The notes: a model not told the origin generated them from the letters alone. Shown: positions 1 to 8,559, counted from the first letter of the stretch. The stretch is DNA of 33,245 nucleotides from Candidatus Saccharimonadota bacterium (GCA_017431955.1 JAFRKC010000006.1:1-33245), one strand, 5' to 3'. A program made the numbers and translations.

Positions 1-140
1 ACTGCTGTACTATAACCAGTGCCTGGTTTACCTACACCAGAACCACCAGATGGAGTAGAGGTTGGATTAGTACTAGGATTATCTCCTGATATAGGCGTAT
101 CTGCTTTGGAAGCAGTGAGCTTAAAGATTGTATTTGCCAT
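1..140 (-). CDS. Unrecognised protein, N-terminal fragment (runs off window)
   Basis: The reading frame starts at the ATG whose first base is 140 and stays open to the window edge, giving 46 codons. An AAGGAAGG Shine-Dalgarno sequence lies about 8 nt upstream (around 150-158), which fixes the start. The visible protein begins MANTIFKLTASKADTP and then becomes a Gly/Pro/Ser/Thr-rich linker. There is no signal peptide or membrane segment in this part. I do not recognise the family; the low-complexity linker suggests a modular protein whose folded part lies outside the window. It is divergent from the polyphosphate operon at 291. Confidence 0.6.
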   Translation of the reverse strand, partial: MANTIFKLTASKADTPISGDNPSTNPTSTPSGGSGVGKPGTGYSTA

Positions 141-253
141 ATGTTATAGACCTTCCTTTTTTATATATAATTATTTAGCTTTATAAAACCTTAACTTAAT
201 ATAAAACCCTTTATGGTTCTATTTTAGCATAAGGGAGAAGAAACGCAACATTT

Positions 254-282
254 TTGCAGAAGTAATATTTTTGGGCTATAAT
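254..282 (+). promoter_or_regulatory. Promoter of the VTC operon
   Basis: TTGCAG (254-259), a 17-bp spacer and a consensus TATAAT (277-282). The hexamer ends 8 nt before the ATG at 291, so the transcript should have almost no leader. Confidence 0.75.
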
Positions 283-290
283 GGAAAGAT

Positions 291-1100
291 ATGACTCTTA
301 GCAAGACTTTCAGACGAGTGGAGGATAAATATATTGTTTCTGAGAAACAAATGGAGAAATTACTAGCGTTGGCTGGCGATAGACTTCATCCTGACAAATA
401 CCCCACTTCTAATATGCATAATCTCTATTTTGACACCGAAAATCATGATTTAATCGTTCGCACTATCGATTCTGAACCTTTTCGTAAAAAAATTCGCATT
501 AGGTCTTATGTTGAACCACGAGGAAATTCAGATGTTTTTGTCGAAATAAAAACTAAACTAAAGAAGGGTGGGCAAAAAATCAGTGGCAAACGTCGCTTTG
601 CAATTAAACTAACTGACTTTGAAAAATATTTGTCCGGAAATAATAATTTTGAAGAAATTGTATCTACGAGGGATGAAAAAACGGATGATAACGTAGCGAT
701 TAACACCGTAAAAAATATTCAAATTGCACGCGAAGCTGATTATTTGATTGAACATTTTTCACTTGTTCCGCGAATTTTTATTACCTATGATAGGGAGAGT
801 TACGCTGGAGAAGCGGCGCACGACGAACGAGCTCATGACAAGGATGCTTTTCGTGTTACTTTTGATAAACATCTACGTTATCGTACAGAGAGTTTGGGTA
901 TGTTTGAGACTAAAAAGGAGCTTAATTTTTTCCAAAACGACGATACAAAAGATAAAAAAAATATTATAATGGAAGTGAAAACATTAGGGGCAATGCCTCT
1001 GTGGTTTGTGCAAATTTTATCAAAATTAGAAATTTTTCCGCAACCGTTTTCGAAATACGGACGAATTTATCAACAGTTAAGGGAGAAACACCATGTTTAA
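291..1100 (+). CDS. VTC-domain polyphosphate polymerase
   Basis: A 269-residue soluble protein of the VTC family (the catalytic domain of yeast Vtc4), which makes polyphosphate from nucleoside triphosphate inside a basic tunnel-shaped fold. Visible family signatures are RRVEDKY near residues 8-14, the basic strand KIRIRSY (67-73), EIKTK (85-89) and a second acidic/basic strand EVKT near residue 226. It has no signal peptide or membrane helix, so it should act in the cytosol or on the inner membrane face. It is the first gene of a three-gene operon and overlaps the DUF4956 gene by 8 nt. Bacterial VTC genes are often found beside DUF4956 genes, which supports the call. A tunnel-fold relative with another triphosphate substrate is the alternative. 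Confidence 0.8.
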   Translation: MTLSKTFRRVEDKYIVSEKQMEKLLALAGDRLHPDKYPTSNMHNLYFDTENHDLIVRTIDSEPFRKKIRIRSYVEPRGNSDVFVEIKTKLKKGGQKISGKRRFAIKLTDFEKYLSGNNNFEEIVSTRDEKTDDNVAINTVKNIQIAREADYLIEHFSLVPRIFITYDRESYAGEAAHDERAHDKDAFRVTFDKHLRYRTESLGMFETKKELNFFQNDDTKDKKNIIMEVKTLGAMPLWFVQILSKLEIFPQPFSKYGRIYQQLREKHHV

Positions 1101-1764
1101 CAGCATTTTCGATTGGACCACAAATGGCCTCGATATCACATCAATTTTAATTTGCTCCGGCGTAGGTATTTTGCTGGGTCTAGTGATTGCTTTTACTCAC
1201 ATGAAGACCACTCGTACCACTAAGAATTTCTTGGTGACATTAGCGGTTCTGCCGATTTTGGTGCAAGTAGTAATGTTGATGGTGAATGGTAGTTTGGGCA
1301 CTTCTATCGCTATTCTCGGAGCTTTTAGCCTGATTCGCTTCCGTAGCATTGCGGGCAACTCCAAAGAGATTCTGAGTGTGTTTTTCTCTATGGCAATCGG
1401 TTTAGCACTTGGTATGGGGCAGATTTTATTTGCTTCGATTATTACTATTTTGGTAGCACTAGTTATCTTTGTTTTGAGTGTCACTAAACTACTTGAGCCA
1501 GCCCGAAAAGATCAAATCTTAAAAATTACCATCCCTGAAGATTTGGATTACGATGATGCTTTAGATGATATTTTTAAGAAATATACTAAGGGATACTCCC
1601 TAGTTAAGACTAAAACTATCGATATGGGCAGTCTTTATAAACTGACTTATAGTGTGACTTTAAAGGGCGGTGTTAAAGAAAAAGAGATGATAGACGCTAT
1701 TAGGGAGCGTAATTGCAATATGCAAGTAGCGCTGTCTCGCCCTAATATGGATGGCGAAATCTAG
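1093..1764 (+). CDS. DUF4956 membrane protein
   Basis: A 223-residue protein with four likely membrane helices in the first ~135 residues (about 15-36, 46-67, 72-90 and 97-135), then a soluble tail of about 85 residues. The conserved DUF4956 signature AFSLIRFRS followed by a KEI segment sits between helices. The function of the family is not established; its constant pairing with VTC-domain proteins suggests that it anchors, gates or exports the polyphosphate product (inference). The start ATG overlaps the end of the VTC gene and has a GGGAG Shine-Dalgarno sequence just upstream, consistent with coupled translation. Confidence 0.8.
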   Translation: MFNSIFDWTTNGLDITSILICSGVGILLGLVIAFTHMKTTRTTKNFLVTLAVLPILVQVVMLMVNGSLGTSIAILGAFSLIRFRSIAGNSKEILSVFFSMAIGLALGMGQILFASIITILVALVIFVLSVTKLLEPARKDQILKITIPEDLDYDDALDDIFKKYTKGYSLVKTKTIDMGSLYKLTYSVTLKGGVKEKEMIDAIRERNCNMQVALSRPNMDGEI

Positions 1765-1771
1765 GAGGATT

Positions 1772-3364
1772 ATGGAAGAAGAAGTAAAAAAACCTCTTTT
1801 CAAAAAGGTGTTACCGTGGATTGTTGTAGGAGCGTTGTTGATTGTTACGATAATAGTACTCATTGTCTTAAATATCAAAAGATCCGATGAAATTGCCGGT
1901 ACTACTACTGGCGAGATTGTAGAAAGTCTGGATATAGATAATGGAGATCAGAAAATAGATTGGTCGCTTTATCCTACTTATGACGTAAAGCTGAGCGAAA
2001 GTTATACAATTAGCACTTCCGGCACTTACAATTTAACTGGGCAGATCAGCGATGGATTAATTAGTGTCAATGCTAACGATAAGGTAGTAAGATTGGTGCT
2101 AAATGGCGTGACCATCACCAATCATAGTGGTCCGGCAATTTATGTTGAAAACGCAAAAGATGTGGTGGTTGAACTAGCCGAAGGCTCCACAAACACTCTC
2201 GCGGATGGCGCCGCTTATTCTGATGTAGAAGAAGACGTGGACGGGGCGATTTTTAGCAAAGACGATTTAACTTTTCAGGGTACAGGTAAGTTGATAATTA
2301 AGGCTAACTACCTTGATGGTATCGTCTCGAAAGACGATTTAAAAATTATCAATGGCGAATATCAAATTTCTTCCGTTGACGACGGAATTCGCGGCAAAGA
2401 TTCGGTTTATATTTTAAACGGCAATTTCAAAGTTCTTTCTGGTGGTGACGCCATTAAATCTACTAATGATACTGAGACTACAAAAGGTTTCATCAGAATT
2501 GAAAATGGTAATTTTGAGATAGATTCTAATCAGAAAGGCATCAAAGCTATAAACGATATTGCTATTGACGCCGGAGAGTTTACAATTACTTCTACTGACG
2601 ATGCTATTCATTCTAATGATTACATCGGGATTAAGGGCGGAAAGTATACTATTTCATCGGATGATGATGGTATTCATGCGGATGCAGAGCTTGTGATTGA
2701 TGATGGGGAGATTGACATTGTAAAAAGTTATGAGGCCCTAGAAGCAGCTAGGATTACTATCAATAGTGGAAAAGTTAGTCTGGTTGCTAGAGATGACGGA
2801 ATTAATGTCGCTGGCGGCAATGATGGTTCCGCTCAGAATAGAGCAGGCGCCAATCCGTTTTCGGTCGACGAAAGCAATATTCTATCTATTAACGGCGGGG
2901 ATCTGTACGTCAATTCTACTGGCGATGGTTTGGATTCTAATGGTTATATCTACATCAATGGTGGAAATATAGTAGTTGACGGGCCAATTTCTAGTGCTGA
3001 TGGGGCGCTTGATGCAGGTGGTGGTATTATGGTAAACGGCGGCACATTGATTGCCGTTGGAGCAAGCGGCATGGCCGAAGCAGCTAGTGAAAAGTCTGCG
3101 ATTAATAGTATTAGTGCTTATATTACTTCTGGCGCGTCTGGCAGCACGATTTCTCTTTTAGATGCTAGTGGAAATACGGTTATTTCTCATACTGCCGCAA
3201 AGAGTTTTCAGCATATCGTGATCGCTAGCGGTGATTTAAAAATTGGAAATAGCTATACTTTGAAAGTTGGCAACAGCTACAGCGAAAGTATCACTCTGCA
3301 AAATACGGTAACTACAGTCGGTAATCGTGGCGGAAATGATTTCCAAAATCGCGGCCGCAGATAA
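1772..3364 (+). CDS. Membrane-anchored Cthe_2159-like carbohydrate-binding beta-helix protein
   Basis: I chose the ATG at 1772 because AGGAGG (1763-1768) lies directly before it; the in-frame ATG at 1751 lacks a Shine-Dalgarno sequence and is inside the previous gene. The protein has 530 residues. A single N-terminal helix (about residues 14-36) is followed by an extracellular right-handed beta-helix with repeated DDGI/DDAI and INGG/IDAG turns roughly every 25 residues. This is the pattern of the Cthe_2159 family (DUF4353), known to bind cellulose and acidic sugars and to carry calcium. The C-terminus ends in an Asn/Arg/Gly-rich tail. It is the third gene of the VTC-DUF4956 operon and probably the outward-facing component. 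Its stop codon abuts the stop of the opposite FNT gene with no spacer. Confidence 0.8.
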   Translation: MEEEVKKPLFKKVLPWIVVGALLIVTIIVLIVLNIKRSDEIAGTTTGEIVESLDIDNGDQKIDWSLYPTYDVKLSESYTISTSGTYNLTGQISDGLISVNANDKVVRLVLNGVTITNHSGPAIYVENAKDVVVELAEGSTNTLADGAAYSDVEEDVDGAIFSKDDLTFQGTGKLIIKANYLDGIVSKDDLKIINGEYQISSVDDGIRGKDSVYILNGNFKVLSGGDAIKSTNDTETTKGFIRIENGNFEIDSNQKGIKAINDIAIDAGEFTITSTDDAIHSNDYIGIKGGKYTISSDDDGIHADAELVIDDGEIDIVKSYEALEAARITINSGKVSLVARDDGINVAGGNDGSAQNRAGANPFSVDESNILSINGGDLYVNSTGDGLDSNGYIYINGGNIVVDGPISSADGALDAGGGIMVNGGTLIAVGASGMAEAASEKSAINSISAYITSGASGSTISLLDASGNTVISHTAAKSFQHIVIASGDLKIGNSYTLKVGNSYSESITLQNTVTTVGNRGGNDFQNRGRR

Positions 3365-4048
3365 TTAATTTTTGTCTAGTTTGTTTTTGGCTTTCTCGAT
3401 CAGGGGGAAAGTGATTCCGCCAAGGACGTTGCCGAGGCTAATTATGATGATTCTGAGGATACTGCTACCGAAGTTTGCAAAAAGCATACCAGAGACGGAC
3501 CAGTAGTACATATCGGCTACGCTGTGTTCGGTACCGCAGAGAATAAAGATAGATACGCCGAGAAACAGGGCAAGATATTTACCTAGTTCGTGTTTGTTGT
3601 TTTTGAAGCCATCTACAGCGATAAAAATGAAGATATTACAGAGAAAACCAAGGATAAATAAACTGAACAGGCTGGCGGACATTTTTGCCCCCACTAAAGT
3701 TTCGGCGGTTTCGTTGATGCCATTTGTGCCGCAGATACCGGTTAGGCGTTCTAATCCTGCGATTAACATGCACCCCAGTAAATTCCCTAGCCAGATAATA
3801 GCTAAAGTAATCAGATATTTTGGTTTATTGTCAGGGATGTAACAGGCTTTGCCGGTAAAGAGGTTGTAACCTCTGGTGCAAATGACAAAAAGCCCAATGG
3901 TAAAGAGTAAAGCTCCTGCCACATTTCCGCCCGGGAAAGCGTCTTTTAATCTTAAAAATACTGTTCCACCAAGGCTAATAGAAATGCCAGCAAGAACAGC
4001 GTATAAAAATACCCCTAGTTTTGATGATTTTTTTTGACCTCTTTTCAT
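3365..4048 (-). CDS. Formate/nitrite transporter (FNT) family channel
   Basis: A 227-residue, all-helical membrane protein with about six transmembrane segments. FNT family marks are visible: LTGKACYIPDN after the second helix and the strongly conserved GTEHSVADMYYW (about residues 172-183), where the pore histidine lies. FNT proteins are pentameric channels for formate, nitrite, lactate or hydrosulfide; the substrate cannot be told here. In a fermentative organism export of a monovalent organic acid is the likeliest role (inference). It has its own extended -10 promoter and an almost leaderless start. It is convergent with the beta-helix gene, the two stops touching. Confidence 0.85.
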   Translation of the reverse strand: MKRGQKKSSKLGVFLYAVLAGISISLGGTVFLRLKDAFPGGNVAGALLFTIGLFVICTRGYNLFTGKACYIPDNKPKYLITLAIIWLGNLLGCMLIAGLERLTGICGTNGINETAETLVGAKMSASLFSLFILGFLCNIFIFIAVDGFKNNKHELGKYLALFLGVSIFILCGTEHSVADMYYWSVSGMLFANFGSSILRIIIISLGNVLGGITFPLIEKAKNKLDKN

Positions 4049-4055
4049 GTTTTAG

Positions 4056-4064
4056 ATTATAACA
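4056..4064 (-). promoter_or_regulatory. Extended -10 of the FNT gene
   Basis: On the minus strand, TGT-TATAAT with the hexamer at 4061-4056. It ends 7 nt before the ATG at 4048, so the start codon lies at or one base from the expected transcription start. No good -35 is visible. Confidence 0.65.
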
Positions 4065-4129
4065 CATTATTTTATAGGGGTAATTAACAATTTTCATGCT
4101 TGATTTTTTCTTGTTTTCTTGCTCTAGTA

Positions 4130-4158
4130 TTGACTTTTGAGGTGTTTTGTGCTATAAT
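4130..4158 (+). promoter_or_regulatory. Promoter of the SleB-like gene
   Basis: TTGACT (4130-4135), a 17-bp spacer ending in TGC, and TATAAT (4153-4158): a near-consensus extended promoter. It gives a leader of about 53 nt before the ATG at 4218. Confidence 0.75.
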
Positions 4159-4217
4159 GAAGAGGTGGGGTATTCTTGAGTGGAAAATCCCATGAATCTA
4201 TAAAAAGAGGTGCTCTA

Positions 4218-5042
4218 ATGAAGCAGAAAATCCTAATTGCGTTCGGTGCAGCTTTGATTTTCTCGACGTCCATTGGTATAGGTTACGCTACGCTTCCTGA
4301 CAACGATGGGGTTATTGAGAAGTCCGAAATAGTTTCAGAGGTGAACGAAGAAACTAAAGAGAATGCTGATAAAACCGAGAAGGCGATTGAAGCTGAGGCT
4401 GATTATAGTGAGTATAGTGACCTCATGGTAGAAGTCAAAGCGAATTATGCTTAAAAAAGTGGTGCTAAAAACAGAGCTACTATAGCAGAAAAATCAACCG
4501 TAACAGCTGCAGCTGAGCCTGCAAAATCTGCAGAAAACACGACGGCAAAAGAGCCCGAACCGGAAACGGTCGCCGAACCTGAGACTACAGAAAAGGTAGT
4601 AGAGGCAGAGCCCGAACCGGAACCTGAACCAGAGCCGCAAGAGGAAACGACCGTAGTGAAGGCAGCGAAGTCTTCCTCTGGTAGCGTTTCTATCACTGAT
4701 GACGAGTTTTACTTTATCTGTTGCCTTGTCTACGGTGAAGCCGGCGATGAGCCTTACGATGGGCAAGTCTTGGTAGCTCAATGCTTTTACAATGCTATGA
4801 AAGAATCTGGCATGAATGCATATGATACCAGGAGTGCCTACGGCTATTATGGTTCAACTTCAAAAGGCACATCCGAATCCGTTAAAAAAGCGGTGAGAGC
4901 GGTCTTTTACGAAGGTTACCGCTATACCGATGCGGAAGTTTTGTACTTCTATGCGCCTTCGATGTGCAAGTCCTCGTGGCACGAGAGCCAGATATTCGTC
5001 TGTGAAGTGGGCGGACATCGATTCTTTGCTAAGAGAGACTAA
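4218..5042 (+). pseudogene. SleB-like cell wall hydrolase with an in-frame stop codon
   Basis: The start ATG at 4218 follows AGAGG by 7 nt and gives a clean signal peptide (MKQKILIAFGAALIF, cleavage near GYA-T). The frame stops at TAA 4452-4454 (codon 79) and is then open in the SAME frame to 5042. The continuation contains an Ala/Glu/Pro linker with EPEPE runs and a complete C-terminal hydrolase_2 (SleB/CwlJ) domain, including VYGEAGDEPYDGQ and the downstream YGYYG and FYAPSM segments. SleB-type proteins cleave peptidoglycan as lytic transglycosylases. Full length would be 274 codons. Because both halves and the reading frame are preserved, the lesion is recent, a sequencing or assembly error, or a stop that is read through. 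An internal GTG at 4656 could start a domain lacking a signal peptide, but its Shine-Dalgarno sequence is weak. Confidence 0.75.
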
Positions 5043-5045
5043 CTG

Positions 5046-5070
5046 GAGCCCCCCAACGGGGGCTTTTTCC
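5046..5070 (+). terminator. Rho-independent terminator after the SleB-like gene
   Basis: A 7-bp stem AGCCCCC (5047-5053) / GGGGGCT (5058-5064) with a CAAC loop, then a T run. Confidence 0.9.
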
Positions 5071-5091
5071 TTTCTTTAAAATGCTTATGCT

Positions 5092-5119
5092 TTGGATAAT
5101 GCTTTTGCTGTGTTATAAT
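5092..5119 (+). promoter_or_regulatory. Promoter of the methyltransferase gene
   Basis: TTGGAT (5092-5097), a 16-bp spacer ending in TGT, and TATAAT (5114-5119). It gives a leader of about 42 nt carrying a strong Shine-Dalgarno sequence. Confidence 0.65.
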
Positions 5120-5167
5120 CTGTTGGAAGCAATTGCTAGTACTTTTACAGGAAAGGAGGTGTGTTTT

Positions 5168-6166
5168 GTGATACGTGATCCATTTTTAGAGGATATGGAG
5201 TCTGATGTTTTTCCTCCATCCGACAAAGAAATACACGGCACAAAATATACGAGCTTAACATTGCTCCACAAGCAGGGGAAGGTGGAAGGACCGAGTGAAC
5301 AAGAAATGAATGCCCTAGCCGGACTTATCGTCGACTTACATCCAGACATTAAGCCCGAGACACTTACCAAAATTAAGAAGAAAATAAAGTCTAACAAAGG
5401 TCTTTATCAATTCTTCTTGGACTATGGTGTGTATTCAGACTTTTTCATTCCATGGTTACTTCAAATACCAACCGCAATGTCGCTTGAAGTAGCCTTTGGT
5501 TATGGCTATGACATCAGCGGAAAATGGCGTAAAATTCCAAAAGACGACGCTTTTTATTGGTGGGTTATCCGCGAAGGTATGTTTATTTATCTGAGAGAGC
5601 GCGCAGTAAATACCGCAAGGCTTATTCAGGATAAAGATAACGTGCTGATTCTTGGTGCTGGGTATCTACCCGAACTTCGTTATGTAGACTATGAGCCTAC
5701 CACCAAGAATTTGCAGACAATTGTAGCGGTTGACTCTAATGCCGACATCCCTAAGTCGAAGTTATTCGAAAAGGTGTCAAGCATAGAGGATATCTACCTC
5801 GACTATCGCACTGGTAACCTTATGGAGATATTGCAAAAAAGTAGGGATGGTCTATTTGACGCTATCGTCATGAACGGCGTAATGTCCTACTGCTACGATC
5901 ATATGTTGGATATCATATGGATGGCAATTGACAAACTTAAACCTAGCGGAGTATTCATGTTCGACCTCCAGCTCAAAGAATGGAACATTGTACGTGATGC
6001 TTTAGTCTTTGACTGGAAAACCAACCCGCCAATGAAGTTAATTGACGATGTAAAAAAAACTATCGAAATAGTCTTGATGCGTTGTCGTAACTTGCCAGTG
6101 CAGGTTAGCCATTCAATTGATAGTAACCACCAGTCTGTCACTTTCAAAATTATCCGTTTTAAATAA
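5168..6166 (+). CDS. Class I SAM-dependent methyltransferase
   Basis: Start chosen at GTG 5168 because the perfect Shine-Dalgarno AAAGGAGG ends about 8 nt before it; an earlier in-frame start at 5081 would lie upstream of the promoter -10. The 332-residue product has a helical N-terminal part (1-150) and a Rossmann methyltransferase domain: motif I NVLILGAGY near residue 158, an acidic motif II AVDSNADI, motif IV DAIVMNG near 233 and a late strand GVFMFDLQ. No signal peptide or membrane segment is present. The substrate is unknown; the long N-terminal part looks like the recognition region. It stands alone between two terminators, so it is its own transcription unit. Confidence 0.7.
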   Translation: MIRDPFLEDMESDVFPPSDKEIHGTKYTSLTLLHKQGKVEGPSEQEMNALAGLIVDLHPDIKPETLTKIKKKIKSNKGLYQFFLDYGVYSDFFIPWLLQIPTAMSLEVAFGYGYDISGKWRKIPKDDAFYWWVIREGMFIYLRERAVNTARLIQDKDNVLILGAGYLPELRYVDYEPTTKNLQTIVAVDSNADIPKSKLFEKVSSIEDIYLDYRTGNLMEILQKSRDGLFDAIVMNGVMSYCYDHMLDIIWMAIDKLKPSGVFMFDLQLKEWNIVRDALVFDWKTNPPMKLIDDVKKTIEIVLMRCRNLPVQVSHSIDSNHQSVTFKIIRFK

Positions 6167-6182
6167 CCCTCCTTCCTCTCGC

Positions 6183-6211
6183 AACCCCCTTACATCGTGA
6201 GGGGGTTTTGC
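6183..6211 (+). terminator. Terminator after the methyltransferase gene
   Basis: AACCCCC (6183-6189) pairs with GGGGGTT (6201-6207) around a TTACATCGTGA loop, followed by a short T tract. Confidence 0.85.
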
Positions 6212-6240
6212 TTGTTTTCATAAAATACTCATGCTATAAT
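6212..6240 (+). promoter_or_regulatory. Promoter of the 7TM/CAP operon
   Basis: TTGTTT (6212-6217), a 17-bp spacer ending in TGC, and TATAAT (6235-6240). The leader is short, with GGAGG at 6257-6261. Confidence 0.7.
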
Positions 6241-6265
6241 TTAAGTAGCTAAAAATGGAGGTTAT

Positions 6266-7609
6266 GTGAAGTTAACAACAATCTTACTCATGGCGGTATC
6301 TTTGCTTACCGTACTTGCGGGCTTTTCTATTACGGTGGGCTCACAAAAAAATGAACGCCATAGATCAGCCTGGTTCTTTTTGGCCACGCTCGGTGCTGCA
6401 GCGTGGGCGGTTTTTATCGCCTTATTTTTGAGTTTGCCAGAGGAAAATACAACGCTTGCGCCAGTTTATATCATCGGTCTCTACACTGGTGCTGTAGTTA
6501 TGGATATCGGCCTGATGTTTTATATGTGCTGGGGGTATAAGGTTGGTAAAATTGCAGCCTCTATATTCTGTCTGTATGGTGTCTTTTTGATTATTGCGCT
6601 ATTCTATAATCCAGGGTTTTTGTATTCTGGTATTCAGCTCAGTTTTAATTCCGGAAATTCACTTCGTATTGTTGTTGATTGGTACTATTGGGCTTATTGC
6701 ATCTACTTTGTTTTAGCAACTTTTATTTTGCTTAGCGCGGTGCTTTATCGAGTTGGGTATACGACGCACAAGAGAAACCGCATTGGCTACATTGTGTTTT
6801 TGGTCGGCTTCTCTATTACTGGCATATTGTCTTTGATTTTTGACGTTTTGCTACCTCTTGTAAATTATAGTTTGATTTGGATTGGGCCACTAGCCGTTGG
6901 TACTACAATACTCTCTTTCTACTATTCTATTTTGAGATATCATATTTTAACACTATCTACTCGCTGGCTGAATATTTTATCTTATATCATTCTGATGATG
7001 TCGGCTGCGGTACTTTATATGGTTATTTTCTTCTTAGTATTCTCTACACTCTTCAGGCGGTCTACTCCGGACGCAAGTGTGTTTTTACTCAACTTTATCA
7101 TGGTATTAATTATCCTTTTCATGATTCCTCTTATCAACGAGCTTGGGGCTTTCATGAAGTCGCTGATCGCAACGAATCAGGTCGACGTTTCTTATATTGT
7201 GAGAAAACTTAACAAACTCGCACCAAAAGACGCAAACAAAGAAGAGCTGGCTGGGTTTTTGGCCGATCATATGCACTTTTCTTATGTAGGTTTTTTAATT
7301 AATGGAAAACTATACGGTTCCTCTTCCCTGCCAATTTCTCAAAGTGAAATACATCAAGTACAATCTTTAAAATCTGCAAACAAGGGTATTTGGCAAGATT
7401 TCAACGAACCAGTCAGTAGAATCTTCTCGAACATTGATATCAATGCCGTGGCAGAACTCCATGACAACACCGGAAAAGTGTTCGGACAAGTGTTAATTGG
7501 TAAGCCTGTTGGTAAGATGAAGTTTGAGCGCAAGAATCTTGTACAGATGGAAATGATTATTAATCTAATTGCTCTTGTTATAGGACCAAGCGATCGCTCT
7601 AGAAAGTAG
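6266..7609 (+). CDS. 7TM sensor-like membrane protein with a cytosolic GAF-like tail and no kinase
   Basis: GTG start at 6266, positioned 4 nt after GGAGG. The 447-residue protein resembles the N-terminal 7TM region of bacterial histidine kinases: about eight to nine hydrophobic helices run from residue 3 to about 295. A cytosolic tail of about 150 residues (300-447) follows and looks like a GAF/PAS-type sensory fold (alternating strands such as YVGFLINGKLYG and VFGQVLIGKPV). There is no HisKA, HATPase, GGDEF or other output domain after it, and the gene ends naturally with a stop before the next ATG. The CAP gene starts 2 nt after its stop, so the two are co-transcribed and probably translationally coupled. 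Likely role: membrane sensor whose partner is encoded elsewhere, or a non-signalling relative. Confidence 0.6.
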   Translation: MKLTTILLMAVSLLTVLAGFSITVGSQKNERHRSAWFFLATLGAAAWAVFIALFLSLPEENTTLAPVYIIGLYTGAVVMDIGLMFYMCWGYKVGKIAASIFCLYGVFLIIALFYNPGFLYSGIQLSFNSGNSLRIVVDWYYWAYCIYFVLATFILLSAVLYRVGYTTHKRNRIGYIVFLVGFSITGILSLIFDVLLPLVNYSLIWIGPLAVGTTILSFYYSILRYHILTLSTRWLNILSYIILMMSAAVLYMVIFFLVFSTLFRRSTPDASVFLLNFIMVLIILFMIPLINELGAFMKSLIATNQVDVSYIVRKLNKLAPKDANKEELAGFLADHMHFSYVGFLINGKLYGSSSLPISQSEIHQVQSLKSANKGIWQDFNEPVSRIFSNIDINAVAELHDNTGKVFGQVLIGKPVGKMKFERKNLVQMEMIINLIALVIGPSDRSRK

Positions 7610-7611
7610 AT

Positions 7612-8559
7612 ATGGCTTCGAGAATACTTAGACAAACAAGGGTAAAAATTATCCTATCGCTCAATGCGATTATCCTTTTGATTGTCGGTATTTTGATCGG
7701 TAGTGCTATCGGCCTTAATAACGGTATCGAGTTTCATGTGGTTTCTGAAAAAAGCGATGTTAAAGATGTGGTGGCTGAGGTTGTAGCGCTACTTGATGCG
7801 GCTTCGAGCCGAGATGGTAGCAGCTCTTCTGAAACTAGCTACGTTAATATTAGCGCGCAAAATGCAATTAGTAGCGATCCTGTGCCTAGTGGGCAACTCT
7901 GGAACGAAGAAGCAATTACGATTTACCAGTCGGCAGATGTAGATCTTTGCGCGAGCGGAAGCTTGAGTGATCTCGGTGCGATGTACTGGCGTTCTAGTGA
8001 ATCTTCCGTAATTTCTGGTTTTTATTCATCAGCCAGAACTTGGCTTGGATATAATTCTGATATCTGTAGGTATCCGATTATCTCTGGTACTGGTACCACT
8101 ACTATTACTGCCGGTACTTATGACGGTAAAAGATATGATACTTTAACGGTCACAGTCACAGAGGTGCCGGTCGAACAGTGGAAACACGAAGTGTTGGATC
8201 TAGTAAATGAAGAACGTAGCAAAAATGGACTTGCGGCTTTATCTTGGGGTACAACCTGTGAAACTGCAGCCAACACGCGCGCAGAAGAAATCAAAGAGGA
8301 ATACTCACACACTAGGCCTGATGGATCAGAATGGAGCACAGCTTGTCCGCTTGTAGATCAAAATAGCTGGAGCGGCGAAAACCTAGCGGCTGGCAACGGC
8401 GCCGTATCACCAAGGACAGTGGTTGATGCCTGGATGGCTTCAGAAAAACACCGTGGAAATATTTTGAATCCTAACTTTACATATCTTGCTGTAGGGTTTG
8501 TATTCGATCCTAATTCGAAATACGAAACTTATTGGTCGCAATATTTTAGTAATTACTAA
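7612..8559 (+). CDS. Membrane-anchored CAP-domain (SCP/PR-1-like) protein
   Basis: A 315-residue protein with an N-terminal hydrophobic anchor or signal (about residues 13-34), a Ser-rich extracellular stretch, a middle region of unknown fold, and a C-terminal CAP domain (about 190-315). CAP marks include LVNEERSKNGL, the internal SGENLAAG and HRGNILNPNFTYLAVGF. The family's usual cation-site residues (H and E) are present: an SHTRPDG histidine, GEN and a later HRGNIL histidine. Bacterial CAP proteins are secreted and commonly envelope-associated; their biochemical activity is mostly unknown. It follows the 7TM gene by 2 nt. Its stop TAA overlaps the TAG of the opposite serine hydrolase gene. 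Confidence 0.85.
   Translation: MASRILRQTRVKIILSLNAIILLIVGILIGSAIGLNNGIEFHVVSEKSDVKDVVAEVVALLDAASSRDGSSSSETSYVNISAQNAISSDPVPSGQLWNEEAITIYQSADVDLCASGSLSDLGAMYWRSSESSVISGFYSSARTWLGYNSDICRYPIISGTGTTTITAGTYDGKRYDTLTVTVTEVPVEQWKHEVLDLVNEERSKNGLAALSWGTTCETAANTRAEEIKEEYSHTRPDGSEWSTACPLVDQNSWSGENLAAGNGAVSPRTVVDAWMASEKHRGNILNPNFTYLAVGFVFDPNSKYETYWSQYFSNY

Noticed and set aside
4445..4460. Programmed frameshift at the A-rich tract of the SleB-like gene
   Set aside because: The frame before and after the TAA is the same, so neither -1 nor +1 slippage restores the protein.
4451..4696. Ser/Gly-rich minus-strand frame
   Set aside because: It is the antisense image of the EPEPE linker of the SleB-like protein; low complexity and no start signal.
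5081..5167. Earlier start for the methyltransferase
   Set aside because: It would begin before the -10 at 5114-5119; the GTG at 5168 has an ideal Shine-Dalgarno sequence.
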